Assembly: GCF_030704825.1 (NCBI RefSeq)
Contig: NZ_JAUYNX010000018.1
Coordinates: 1 to 45,372, forward strand
Length of the DNA: 45,372 nucleotides
Source of the DNA: Brevundimonas sp.
Lineage (GTDB): Bacteria > Pseudomonadota > Alphaproteobacteria > Caulobacterales > Caulobacteraceae
Reading direction: 5' to 3'
The notes below the pieces were generated by a model that was given only the letters and a program-made list of their open reading frames with translations, made no database searches and was not told where the DNA came from. Of the stretch, positions 33,971-41,025 are shown piece by piece (the stretch's first letter is position 1; every line of letters starts with the position of its first letter). The position numbers were made by a program, and so were the translations under genes.

Positions 33971-34579
33971 ATGACCAACCGCGTTGACGTCCTCATCGAC
34001 CGCATCCGCTTGCTGGAGCACGAGCTGGAGGCCGAATTCTCCAGACAGCGCTCCGGCTTCCGTTTCGGGCTCGAGCACGGCCGGGCCCGGTTCGAGGAAG
34101 AGGCCATACGCCGGCTGACCGAACGCCGCATCCGCCTGTTCGACTATGTCTTCGGCTCTCCCCTGCTGGTCGCCGTGACCGCGCCGGTGATCTATTCGCT
34201 GCTGATCCCCTTCGCCCTGGTCGATCTCTGGGTCTCGATCTACCAGGCGATCTGCTTCCGGGTTTACCGCATCCCCCGGGTCCGTCGCGGCCGGTACATG
34301 AATTTCGACCGCACCGGCCTGCCCTACCTCAATGCGCTCGAGAAGCTGAACTGCGCCTACTGCTCCTACGTCAACGGCGTCATCGCCTATGTGGGCGAGA
34401 TCGCGTCCCGCACCGAGCAGTATTGGTGCCCGATCAAGCACACCCGCCGCGTCGTCGGCGCCCACGCCCGCTATGACCGCTTCGAGGATTTCGGCGATGG
34501 CGAGGGCTACCGCAGCCATCTGGAGGGCCTCCGCACGGCCCTGCGAACGGAAGAGGACGCGGAGCCGGCGAAACAATAA
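33971..34579 (+). CDS. Conserved Cys-motif membrane protein, unknown function
   Basis: A 202-residue protein. The N-terminal third is a charged helix, then hydrophobic stretches at about 62-80 and 82-97 form a probable membrane hairpin. Next come LEKLNCAYCSYVNGVIAY (Cys128, Cys131) and EQYWCPIKHTRR (Cys153, His157): a CxxC...C...H set that could hold a metal or an Fe-S centre. I recall similar LNCAYCSY/EQYWCPIKH proteins in other Proteobacteria, annotated as hypothetical, but I cannot name the family. It stands alone between plus-strand genes. Confidence 0.72.
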   Translation: MTNRVDVLIDRIRLLEHELEAEFSRQRSGFRFGLEHGRARFEEEAIRRLTERRIRLFDYVFGSPLLVAVTAPVIYSLLIPFALVDLWVSIYQAICFRVYRIPRVRRGRYMNFDRTGLPYLNALEKLNCAYCSYVNGVIAYVGEIASRTEQYWCPIKHTRRVVGAHARYDRFEDFGDGEGYRSHLEGLRTALRTEEDAEPAKQ

Positions 34580-34590
34580 GTTCCGTCTCT

Positions 34591-34702
34591 CCCGGCGAAA
34601 GCAGGAACCCGGCGCTTTCGCCTTGTCGCCGGCCTGGGCTAAGCATGGGCCAGACTCGGTCCCACCAATCGCCCACAGACCTGGGTCCCGGCCGTCGCCG
34701 GG
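34591..34702. repeat. Inverted pair of a short intergenic repeat before eda
   Basis: CCCGGCGAAAGCAGGAACCC (34591-34610) is matched in inverted, imperfect form by GGGTCCCGGCCGTCGCCGGG (34683-34702), which runs on into ATGAGCGGAAACCC. It fills most of the 143 bases between the membrane protein gene and eda. Similar CGCCGGGATGAGCGG strings are frequent between genes of related bacteria, as I recall. The remainder of this gap shows nothing else. Confidence 0.6.
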
Positions 34703-34722
34703 ATGAGCGGAAACCCAATCCC

Positions 34723-35397
34723 ATGCGCCATGACCGCCTGACCGTCCTGACCGCCCTCGAAGCCCAGGGCGTGGCTCCCGTCTTCTACCATCCGGACGCG
34801 GACGTCTGCCTGAACGTCATCCGCGCCTGCGCCCGCGGCGGCGCGCCGGTGATCGAGTTCACCAACCGCGGCGACTTCGCCGTCGACCTGTTCGGCGACA
34901 TCGCCCGCGAGCTGCAGCGCACCGACCCGGACATCATCCCCGGCATCGGCTCGGTGGTCGACGCCGGCACGGCCAGCCTTTACCTGAACCGCGGCGCCCG
35001 CTTCGTGGTCAGCCCCTGCCTGGTCCCCGAGGTCGCCCGCGTCTGCAACCGGCGGATGGCGGCCTATTTCCCGGGCTGCGGCTCGGTCACCGAAATCGGC
35101 CAGGCCCACGAGCTGGGCTGCGACATCGTCAAACTGTTCCCCGGCGCCAGCGTCGGCGGCCCCGACTTCGTCAAGGCGGTGCTGGGCCCGATGCCGTGGA
35201 CGAAGATCATGCCCACCGGCGGCGTCGACCCCGACGAGGGCAGCATCGCGAAGTGGTTCGGCGCCGGCATCGTCGCCGCCGGCATGGGCTCGAAACTGGT
35301 CACCGACGCGGCGGTCAAGGCCGGCGACTGGGCAGGGATCGAGGCCAATGTCCGCAAGACCGTGGACGCCGTCGCCGCCTTCCGGGCCGCGCGCTAG
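34723..35397 (+). CDS. eda: KDPG-aldolase family protein (Eda-like)
   Basis: A 224-residue class I aldolase that would cleave KDPG to pyruvate and glyceraldehyde 3-phosphate, the last step of the pathway encoded at 23-28 kb. Catalytic Glu45 is in IEFTNRG and the Schiff-base Lys137 in DIVKLFPG; FPGCGS and MPTGGVD are intact. The EFTNRGD form differs from the EVTLRT form of E. coli Eda and resembles a separate branch annotated as bifunctional 4-hydroxy-2-oxoglutarate/KDPG aldolase. It is 6.6 kb from the rest of the pathway. Its stop overlaps the ribokinase stop by four bases (CTAG). Confidence 0.88.
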   Translation: MRHDRLTVLTALEAQGVAPVFYHPDADVCLNVIRACARGGAPVIEFTNRGDFAVDLFGDIARELQRTDPDIIPGIGSVVDAGTASLYLNRGARFVVSPCLVPEVARVCNRRMAAYFPGCGSVTEIGQAHELGCDIVKLFPGASVGGPDFVKAVLGPMPWTKIMPTGGVDPDEGSIAKWFGAGIVAAGMGSKLVTDAAVKAGDWAGIEANVRKTVDAVAAFRAAR

Positions 35398-36242
35398 CCG
35401 TCCGTCCGCATCGCCTCGACCTCGGCCCGCGTCGGCAACGACGGCTGGGCGCCGGGCCGCGTCGCCGCGATCGCTCCGGCCGCGCAGGCGAAGGCCAGGG
35501 CCTCGTCCGGCTCCATGCCCTCCAGCAGGGCCACGCAGATCGCCCCCACGAAGGCGTCGCCCGCCCCGGTGGCGTCCACGGCCCGGACCTTCGGCGACGT
35601 CGCCCGGGCGATCTCGGCGCCGCGCTGGTGCATGACCGCCCCCTTCGCCCCCAGGGTCGTCACCACCCGGCCCCCGCCGTGATGCAGCAGGTCGCCGTAG
35701 AAGGCCGCCTCGGTCTCGTTGACCACCAGCAGGTCGGCGCGGCGCAGCAGCTGGTCCGACACCGGCGCGGCCGGGGCCAGGTTGACGCAGACGAAGTCCG
35801 TGGCCCGTCCCACCGCCGCCTCGACGGTCTCGACCGGCAGCTCCAGCTGCAGGATCAGCGGCCCCTCGATCCGGGCCGGCAGCTGTTCCGGGCGGACGCA
35901 ATGGTTGGCCCCCACCGCCACCACGATCTGGTTCTCGCCGTGCGGATCGACCGCGATCAGCGCTGCGCCGGTCGGCGCTTCGGCGTCGGTCAGCACCCCG
36001 GCCGTGTCGACGTCGTCGGCCAGCAGCAGGGCCATCGCCTCCTCGGCCATGGCGTCGCGTCCTACCCGGCCGATCAGGGCCACCTCGGCCCCCAGCCGCT
36101 GCGCCGCCAGCGCCTGGTTGGCGCCCTTGCCTCCCGGATGCCGCGCCAGGGTCGCCCCCGTCACCGTCTCCCCGGCGCGCGGCAGTTTCGGCGCCGAGGC
36201 GACGAAGTCCAGGTTGATCGAACCGACGACGGTGATCCTCAT
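35394..36242 (-). CDS. rbsK: Ribokinase
   Basis: A 282-residue PfkB-family sugar kinase. The ribokinase signature GSINLDFVASAPKLPRAGET (7-26) and RHPGGKGANQALAAQRLGA place it with RbsK. Also seen are the C-terminal anion-hole and catalytic base motif AVDATGAGDAFVGAI and the NETEA substrate motif. It overlaps the nucleoside hydrolase gene by four bases. Together they can turn nucleosides into free base and ribose 5-phosphate. KdgK is an alternative given the nearby eda, but the N-terminus is clearly ribokinase-like. Confidence 0.9.
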   Translation of the reverse strand: MRITVVGSINLDFVASAPKLPRAGETVTGATLARHPGGKGANQALAAQRLGAEVALIGRVGRDAMAEEAMALLLADDVDTAGVLTDAEAPTGAALIAVDPHGENQIVVAVGANHCVRPEQLPARIEGPLILQLELPVETVEAAVGRATDFVCVNLAPAAPVSDQLLRRADLLVVNETEAAFYGDLLHHGGGRVVTTLGAKGAVMHQRGAEIARATSPKVRAVDATGAGDAFVGAICVALLEGMEPDEALAFACAAGAIAATRPGAQPSLPTRAEVEAMRTDG

Positions 36243-37171
36243 CCCACCGCCTCCGCGATCAGGGCGAACACCCCGTCCGCGTCGGCGCGGACCGCCCAGC
36301 GGTGCGGCAGCGCCCCCGCCACCCCCTCGCGGAACTCCACCGCCGTATGCCCGCGCGTCAGTTCGCTTTGCGTCTCCACCGCGATCCGGCAGGGCTTCAG
36401 GTCGAACAGCGCCGGCTTCAGCAGCCAGGCCACCGGACAGGGATCGTGCACCGGCGGCGCGTCCCAGCCGACGATCTTCCGCTCGACCCGCTGCGAGAAC
36501 CGCATCATCGACGCCGCCGCATCCGCCATCGCCGTTCCGATCGCCTCCAGCGTCGCGATCCGCGCCTCGGTGGCTCGCACCTGATGCGTCGCGTCCAGGC
36601 CGAACAGCACCGCGTCGCAGCCGCTGGCCAGCATCTCGGCCGCCGCCTCGGGATCGGCCCAGATGTTGAACTCGGCCGAGGCGGTGATGTTGCCGCCCTC
36701 CGACCGCGCCCCGCCCATCACCGCCACCGGCCCCAGCCGCGCCGCCAGCGCCGGTTCCTTGCGCAACGCCAGGGCCAGGTTGGTCGGCGGGCCCAGCACC
36801 GCCAGCGCCACGGTCTTCGCCGGGCGCGCCATGACCAGATCGATGATGGCGTCCGCCGCATGCCCGTCCGCGCACGGCGCGTCCGGCTCGAACGGCGTCA
36901 TGTCGCCCAGCCCCTCGGCGCCGTGGAACTCGCCCGCGCCCGCCGGTTCGCGCCGCAGCGGCCGGTCGGCCCCCATGAACACCGGCACATCCTCGCGCCC
37001 GGCGATCTGGCGCAGGATGCGGGCGTTCCGCGCCGTCTTCACTACCGGCACATTGCCGCCCACGGCGGTGATCGCCAGCAGCTCGAGCGCCTCCGAGCCG
37101 AAGGCAAGCATCAGGGCCACGGCGTCGTCCACGCCGGGATCGCAATCGATGATGAGGGCTTGTCTGGTCAC
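36239..37171 (-). CDS. Nucleoside hydrolase (IUNH family)
   Basis: A 310-residue inosine-uridine-type N-ribohydrolase. The calcium-binding N-terminus IIDCDPGVDDAVALMLAF (7-24) is intact. It is followed by AVGGNVPVVKTARNA, VMGGARSEGGNI, EFNIWADPEAAAEML, and the catalytic loop HDPCPVAWLL. Specificity (purine, pyrimidine or both) cannot be read. The ATG of ribokinase lies within its stop. The gene for the secreted RidA protein is 43 bases upstream on the same strand, so a short catabolic operon is likely. Confidence 0.93.
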   Translation of the reverse strand: MTRQALIIDCDPGVDDAVALMLAFGSEALELLAITAVGGNVPVVKTARNARILRQIAGREDVPVFMGADRPLRREPAGAGEFHGAEGLGDMTPFEPDAPCADGHAADAIIDLVMARPAKTVALAVLGPPTNLALALRKEPALAARLGPVAVMGGARSEGGNITASAEFNIWADPEAAAEMLASGCDAVLFGLDATHQVRATEARIATLEAIGTAMADAAASMMRFSQRVERKIVGWDAPPVHDPCPVAWLLKPALFDLKPCRIAVETQSELTRGHTAVEFREGVAGALPHRWAVRADADGVFALIAEAVG

Positions 37172-37214
37172 CCCGCATCACTGCCGCGACCCGCGCCCGC
37201 CCGCAAGCGGCCCG

Positions 37215-37742
37215 TCAGTCGGCGGCGGTCGGCGCGTGCACGGTCAGCTGGATTTCAACGATCCCGCCCGTGCCCAGCAGCCCCGTCGTCCCCACCGCCG
37301 TCCATGCCGGACGCGGCCCGTCCGAGAACTCGCGCCAGACCCGGGCTATGACCTCGATCTGCTCGTTCCGCGAGCCCACGAAATCCGGCCCTTCCCAGAC
37401 GTGAAAGCTGTTGATCAGGGCGACGTCGTCCATGGCCGCGCCGGCCGCCTCCAGCGTGCGGTTCAGGCTCGTCAGCGTGCGCCTCACCTGCGCCTCGAAG
37501 GCCGCGACGTCGGTTCCCTCGCCTTCGGCGCGGAAGACGATCGCGCCCGAGACATAGAGCGTATCTCCCGCCCGCCGCGCCGGGGCGTAGCCCACCTCGT
37601 CGTGGGCGTACTGCCCGCCGCGCGAGGGGATGATGACCTCTCCGCCCGAACTCGGCAGCCGTACGGGCCAGGGTTGCGCATCCTGGGCGAAAGCCGCGCC
37701 GGGAAGGTTGGCCAGGATGAGCGCGGCCACGATCGAACGCAT
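37215..37742 (-). CDS. Exported RidA/YjgF-family protein
   Basis: A 175-residue protein starting at 37742 with a Sec signal (MRSIVAALILANLPGAAFA). The mature chain has RidA features: GDTLYVSGAIVF, VRRTLTSLNRTLEAAGAAMDDV and RPAWTAVGTTGLLGTGGIVEIQLTVHAP. Cytoplasmic RidA deaminates reactive enamines; the Arg that binds the acid substrate is at SDGPRPAW. A signal peptide is unusual for RidA but occurs in a subgroup. It sits before the nucleoside hydrolase and after the racemase gene, all on the minus strand. Confidence 0.85.
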   Translation of the reverse strand: MRSIVAALILANLPGAAFAQDAQPWPVRLPSSGGEVIIPSRGGQYAHDEVGYAPARRAGDTLYVSGAIVFRAEGEGTDVAAFEAQVRRTLTSLNRTLEAAGAAMDDVALINSFHVWEGPDFVGSRNEQIEVIARVWREFSDGPRPAWTAVGTTGLLGTGGIVEIQLTVHAPTAAD

Positions 37743-37808
37743 CGGGAGTCTCCGGTTTCCGGCCCGTTTTCTGCCCCGCGCCCGGGTCCGGCTCAACTCA
37801 AGCTTTGG

Positions 37809-38471
37809 TCACCGGCACCGGTTTACGCAAACCTGCGCCAGCACCTCGGCCGAATCCACCAGCGGCACGGACACGTCCTCCGCCCCCAGCAGCAGCGGCA
37901 CCTCGGTGCAGCCGGCGATCACCGCCTCGGCCCCGCCCGCGACCAGCAGGGCCGCCAGACGGCGCATCTCGGCCCGCGGCCCGTCGCCCACGTCGCCGCG
38001 CTTCACCGCATGGACGCAGGCCATGAAGGCCTCCCGCGCCGCCCCGCTCAGGCGCACGATCTTGGCCCCCTTGCCCTGCAGCGCCTTGGTGTACAGCGCC
38101 TCGCCGCCCGGCGTGGCCAGCACGCCGATCTTCTTCGCCCCGCCCGCCGTCGCGGCCTCGGTGGTCTCGGCGATCATGTCGATGAAGGGCAGACCGATCT
38201 TCTTCACCCCCGCCGCCTGGGCGTGGGCGGTGTTGCACGGCATGGCCAGCACCTGGGCCCCGGCGTCGCGCAGCCGCATCGCCATCTGGCCCAGAATCTT
38301 CTCGGCGGCGTCGGGCGCGCGATTGCGGTCCGGCACCTGCGGATTGATGTCGGCGATGATGCGGATGTGGTCCTGATCGCCCTGCGCCGGCGTCAGCGCC
38401 TGCACCCGCGCCAGAAAGGCCACGGTCGCCGCCGGACCCATGCCGCCCAGGACGCCCAATACCTTGCCCAT
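37809..38471 (-). CDS. Aspartate/glutamate racemase family protein
   Basis: A 220-residue enzyme. It starts at 38471 as MGKVLGVLGGMGPAATVAFL; the longer frame from 38540 begins inside a terminator hairpin and adds nothing. The two catalytic cysteines are in AMPCNTAH (Cys79) and IAGCTEVPLLL (Cys188), as in YgeA-type broad-specificity amino-acid racemases. Its C-terminus, ending VCVNRCR, is slightly unlike the usual family end and a short frame slip near 37840 cannot be excluded without comparison. It lies 66 bases upstream of the RidA gene. Confidence 0.87.
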   Translation of the reverse strand: MGKVLGVLGGMGPAATVAFLARVQALTPAQGDQDHIRIIADINPQVPDRNRAPDAAEKILGQMAMRLRDAGAQVLAMPCNTAHAQAAGVKKIGLPFIDMIAETTEAATAGGAKKIGVLATPGGEALYTKALQGKGAKIVRLSGAAREAFMACVHAVKRGDVGDGPRAEMRRLAALLVAGGAEAVIAGCTEVPLLLGAEDVSVPLVDSAEVLAQVCVNRCR

Positions 38472-38529
38472 TGCGCCTGTGAACTCCTCGCCGCCCTGCG
38501 AAGCAGACGGCCCGACGCCCTTATGCGCG

Positions 38530-38554
38530 AAAACCGGCATGAAACGCCATGCCG
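38530..38554 (-). terminator. Intrinsic terminator downstream of the 107-residue gene
   Basis: On the minus strand CGGCATG (38554-38548) pairs with CATGCCG (38541-38535) around a six-base loop, followed by G and TTTT (38533-38530). It lies 54 bases after the stop of the gene at 38609-38932, so it probably ends that transcript and separates it from the racemase gene. Confidence 0.6.
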
Positions 38555-38608
38555 TCTGAGGCCTGGGGGGCCTTGCGGGTACGGATGTCCAGCGTCGCGC
38601 GGGTTCGG

Positions 38609-38932
38609 CTACATCCGGCCGCGGACAATGTCCTTGTTGGCCGCCCGGGTTTTCGGCCCCTGCCCGTCCAGAGCCTCGGTGCGGTCGGGCCGGTTGGTGT
38701 TGGTCGCGCCCTGCTGGACCGGTTCGCCTTCCAGCGCCTCCCCCTCGTCCTGATAATCGGCGACCTCGCCGGCGGCCGGCGGCGCGACCGAACTCATATC
38801 GCCCTCCCGGGCGGCGTAGGAGGTGGGCTCGGGCCTGAGATCCTGGTCGGTTGGAATATTGCGAGGCGATCCGGAATCCGTGGCGCTGTTCTGTGCGGCG
38901 GCGTCGGAAGACGCGCTGTTCTGATGAGGCAT
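38609..38932 (-). CDS. Acidic, low-complexity small protein, unknown
   Basis: A 107-residue protein starting MPHQNSASSDAAAQN, rich in Ala, Ser, Glu, Asp and Gln; no signal peptide or membrane helix. It looks intrinsically disordered (DYQDEGEALEGEPVQQGA). The ATG at 38932 is preceded by AAGGAG, which supports it as a real gene rather than a longer frame from 39109. I do not recognise a family. A terminator follows. Two further small genes lie upstream on the same strand. Confidence 0.6.
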   Translation of the reverse strand: MPHQNSASSDAAAQNSATDSGSPRNIPTDQDLRPEPTSYAAREGDMSSVAPPAAGEVADYQDEGEALEGEPVQQGATNTNRPDRTEALDGQGPKTRAANKDIVRGRM

Positions 38933-39008
38933 GATCACTCTCCTTCCGCAGACTCGACGCACGGCTCCCCGTCTCGTTCCATACGGCCCAGTTACCGCCT
39001 GGCGCCTG

Positions 39009-39266
39009 CTATTCGGATCGGTCCGGCGCGGCGGCGGCGCCCGGGGTGACCGGGGCGAATTCGGCGGCCTGGGATTTGGGCGGGGGCGCATCGACGCGCG
39101 CCGTTCCATGATCCGGAATTTCAGTGATCGAAACGATGCTCTCGTCCGCGGCCATCAGCGGAGCGGCGGCGTCGCCCGCCTGGACGTCGGTTTCCGACAT
39201 GACGTGGACGATGCGCCTCTCCGACCCGTTTCGGGCCAGGGCGACCTCGTACAGGCGCAGGCTCAT
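39009..39266 (-). CDS. Small conserved-looking protein, unknown
   Basis: An 85-residue protein with a structured N-terminal half, MSLRLYEVALARNGSERRIV, then ADESIVSITEIPDHG and a Pro/Ala-rich tail. Its ATG overlaps the stop of a 27-residue ORF (ATGA), which supports its start. No motif is known to me. The gene at 38609-38932 follows 76 bases downstream with its own ribosome-binding site. Confidence 0.6.
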   Translation of the reverse strand: MSLRLYEVALARNGSERRIVHVMSETDVQAGDAAAPLMAADESIVSITEIPDHGTARVDAPPPKSQAAEFAPVTPGAAAAPDRSE

Positions 39267-39346
39267 GCTCCGGCCCCGAAGGCGCGGGCTCCCTGGAGCG
39301 GTTCGTTCGCGCCCTGATCGGGGGCGGGGATATCATCGATGGGCAT
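39263..39346 (-). CDS. 27-residue ORF with a strong ribosome-binding site
   Basis: A short ORF, MPIDDIPAPDQGANEPL to GAGA, with an exceptionally good Shine-Dalgarno (GGAGGAGA, 39361-39354) seven bases before its ATG at 39346. Its TGA overlaps the ATG of the 85-residue gene (ATGA). It could be a small protein, or a leader peptide that couples translation to the next gene. It is acidic and Pro/Ala-rich, with no membrane segment. Confidence 0.5.
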   Translation of the reverse strand: MPIDDIPAPDQGANEPLQGARAFGAGA

Positions 39347-39415
39347 GCTGATCTCTCCTCCGGGCATCAAGGCGGGCAGGCCCGAACAGGTTCCCGCCAT
39401 CGCGGACCTTGTTGC

Positions 39416-39470
39416 TGTCCGCAACGGGTCGGGAGGCGATGGTCGGCTAAGGGTGGGAAGCGGACGTTCC
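39416..39470. repeat. 55-bp degenerate repeat, copy 1
   Basis: Starts TGTCCGCAACGGGTCGG and ends AAGCGGACGTTCC. The ends TGTCCGC and GCGGACG are inverted arms, and GGGTCGG with GGGTG between them recurs in copies 2 and 3. It lies just before the secreted-protein gene at 39493. Repeats with this plan (GTCCGC...GCGGACATTC) are dispersed in many alphaproteobacterial genomes as I recall. Confidence 0.65.
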
Positions 39471-39492
39471 AGTTTCGTGCTACCGATTGAAG

Positions 39493-40185
39493 ATGCGCCT
39501 GATGGTTGTCTCCGCTGTTTGCTGTCTCATGACCTCTCTTGCGGCTCCTGCGACCGCGCGGGAGCCGGCGCAGTCCCCTTCTTCGGCGATTTCCGTGACC
39601 GGGACACCGGTGTCCCGGCAGGACGGCGCGGCGTCGTTGATGACCACCCATCTGGAGTTCGAGTGGGGGCTCGACGTCGCGACCGGGAGAACCGACCTCG
39701 TCGACTTCACCGGGTATGCGATGGAGTGGTCGTCGTTGCGGCTCGCCGACGGCCGCATCCTGTCGCTCGCCTACCAACACGGTCCCGGCCCCGGGCACGA
39801 CGGGATCAGGCACGGCCGCCTTGCCCTCGGCGTCCCCTCGTCGACACCGGTGGACGAAAGCCGCGTTTTCCGGGCTCCGCAAGCTTGGCCGCAGATCGAA
39901 GGCTATGCGTTCCAGGACGCCTTCCGGGTGTCGGCTTCTGCAGGGTCAGTCGGGCTCTGGCGAGACGAAGCATCAGGGGAAGGCGTGCTCATCGCCTTTG
40001 GTGAGGCAACCGCCTCTGCTTCCATAGGCGACTATGTGATCCTGGGCCGGACAGAGATGGATGCGGACGTGGTCTCTGTGTCCGTCCCGCTTCACGGCGG
40101 CCCGTTGAGCGTTTCCGTCGCCACCCGTCCCGCGCCCGACGGGACGTTCCGCATCATGACCTACTGGTGGAGGCGGGAACCCTGA
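39493..40185 (+). CDS. Secreted protein, unknown function
   Basis: A 230-residue protein with a signal peptide (MRLMVVSAVCCLMTSLAAPATA). The mature part is beta-rich without metal or catalytic motifs I recognise: HLEFEWGLDVATGRTDLVDF, SLRLADGRILSLAYQHGPG, and a C-terminal MTYWWRREP. A TTG at 39487 in frame is an alternative start to ATG 39493. Its codon use is a little less GC-biased than that of the neighbouring housekeeping genes. It is flanked on both sides by copies of the 55-bp repeat, which suggests an acquired or mobile islet. Confidence 0.65.
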   Translation: MRLMVVSAVCCLMTSLAAPATAREPAQSPSSAISVTGTPVSRQDGAASLMTTHLEFEWGLDVATGRTDLVDFTGYAMEWSSLRLADGRILSLAYQHGPGPGHDGIRHGRLALGVPSSTPVDESRVFRAPQAWPQIEGYAFQDAFRVSASAGSVGLWRDEASGEGVLIAFGEATASASIGDYVILGRTEMDADVVSVSVPLHGGPLSVSVATRPAPDGTFRIMTYWWRREP

Positions 40186-40203
40186 CCCGTCCTTTCCTCG
40201 GAA

Positions 40204-40257
40204 CGTCCGCAAAGGGTCGGGAGCCGACAGGCGCCTCAGGGTGGTTAGCGGGTATCA
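40204..40257. repeat. 55-bp degenerate repeat, copy 2
   Basis: CGTCCGCAAAGGGTCGG with GAGCCGACAGGCGCCTCAGG and a right end TAGCGGGTATC. It lies 19 bases after the secreted-protein stop. The TAA of the next minus-strand gene falls inside its right end (40245-40247). Confidence 0.6.
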
Positions 40258-40595
40258 GGGCCAAGATGGTCTGGCCCACGCTGCGTCCAACCGACGTAGC
40301 AGTCCTCGTGGATCAGCGCGATCAGCGTCTGCCCATCGTCGCCACGATAAGCCACCTGCGCACCGTAGCCCCGACCATCATTCAACGCTTCAACGTGAGC
40401 AGAACTGGCCGTGAAATTTCGCTCAACGGACGAGAGCGACCGTGAAAGCATCCCTTGTTTGGCGGCGTCTGCGATGCTGACCGCCTGTTTATGCGTGATC
40501 GCCGCACATTCATTCGAGGGTGGCTGCGCGCAGCCATAGAAGCAGCCGGCGCTAGCGATGACGACAAGCAGAATGGCAACCGTGCGTTTCGGCAT
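40245..40595 (-). CDS. Small lipoprotein, unknown function
   Basis: A 116-residue protein starting at 40595 (MPKRTVAILLVVIASAGC) with a lipobox at ASAGC (Cys18) and another Cys at 22. The mature part contains ITHKQAVSIADAAKQGML, YGAQVAYRGDDGQTLIALIHEDCYVGW and an acidic end. The frame continues upstream to 40778 but without signal-peptide sense. I do not recognise a family. Codon use is less GC-biased than the chromosome background. It lies between repeat copies 2 and 3 and ends within copy 2. Confidence 0.62.
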   Translation of the reverse strand: MPKRTVAILLVVIASAGCFYGCAQPPSNECAAITHKQAVSIADAAKQGMLSRSLSSVERNFTASSAHVEALNDGRGYGAQVAYRGDDGQTLIALIHEDCYVGWTQRGPDHLGPDTR

Positions 40596-40622
40596 GCTTC
40601 GCAGTATCTGACGTTTGGAGAT

Positions 40623-40676
40623 GGCTGCAATGGGTCGGCAGCAGACCGTCGCCTGGGTGTGGCTAACGGACATTCC
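40623..40676. repeat. 55-bp degenerate repeat, copy 3
   Basis: GGCTGCAATGGGTCGGCAG, then CGCCTGGGTGTG and right end CTAACGGACATTCC. The stop codon of the next minus-strand gene (40663-40665) lies at the position equivalent to that in copy 2, so both genes seem to end at the same point of the repeat. Confidence 0.6.
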
Positions 40677-40968
40677 AGAACGGCTTGTCGATGCCCTTAA
40701 GCCAGGCTGCGTCGAAGTCCTCGTGCGTGATTGCCTCGGAATCCACGCCAGTGAAGCCGTCAGCGAGCGAGCAATCAATGAGTGAGGGGCAGGCTTGGCC
40801 GCTACGTTCCTCTATCTCAATGCTGTTTCGAGTGATGCTTCCGTCTGCAAAAATATCGACAGTGCGGACGACGGCATCAGCGTCCTCATCAATCTCATAG
40901 AGCAGCAAAGTTGGCTCCCCAGCGGGGATTGTCGGATCAGGCCAGCGAGCGCGAAGGTGTTTCAGCAT
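40663..40968 (-). CDS. DUF6881-like small protein
   Basis: A 101-residue soluble protein. LLLYEIDEDADAVVRTVDIFADGSI (about residues 21-45) and a C-terminal ITHEDFDAAWLKG resemble small proteins of the DUF6881 type, where an EID/EIxDG strand pair and a terminal EEF.x.W helix recur. The function is unknown; an immunity-protein role has been considered for similar small proteins but nothing here proves it. ATG 40968. It lies between repeat copies 3 and 4. Confidence 0.6.
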   Translation of the reverse strand: MLKHLRARWPDPTIPAGEPTLLLYEIDEDADAVVRTVDIFADGSITRNSIEIEERSGQACPSLIDCSLADGFTGVDSEAITHEDFDAAWLKGIDKPFWNVR

Positions 40969-40990
40969 GGTAGGAGGGTAACGCCACCCT

Positions 40991-41020
40991 GAACGTCCGC
41001 AATGCGTCGAAAGCGGACAT
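40991..41020. repeat. Short form of the repeat, copy 4
   Basis: A 30-base hairpin-like copy: GAACGTCCGC and GCGGACAT arms around AATGCGTCGAAA. It marks the right edge of the repeat-separated stretch, six bases before the end of the D-cysteine desulfhydrase-type gene. Confidence 0.65.
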
Positions 41021-41025
41021 CCCCC

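Noticed and set aside
35394..36242. 2-keto-3-deoxygluconate kinase (KdgK) because of the adjacent eda
   Set aside because: The N-terminal GSINLDFVASAPKLPRAGET and the coupling to a nucleoside hydrolase fit ribokinase better.
38472..38540. A longer start (38540) for the racemase
   Set aside because: The extra residues do not match the family, and the ATG lies in the terminator hairpin of the upstream gene.
39416..41020. Integron gene-cassette array (attC sites)
   Set aside because: The repeats separate single genes, but the GTTRRRY/RYYYAAC core sites are not present, genes point in both directions and no integrase is in the window. It is reported as a repeat-separated stretch only.
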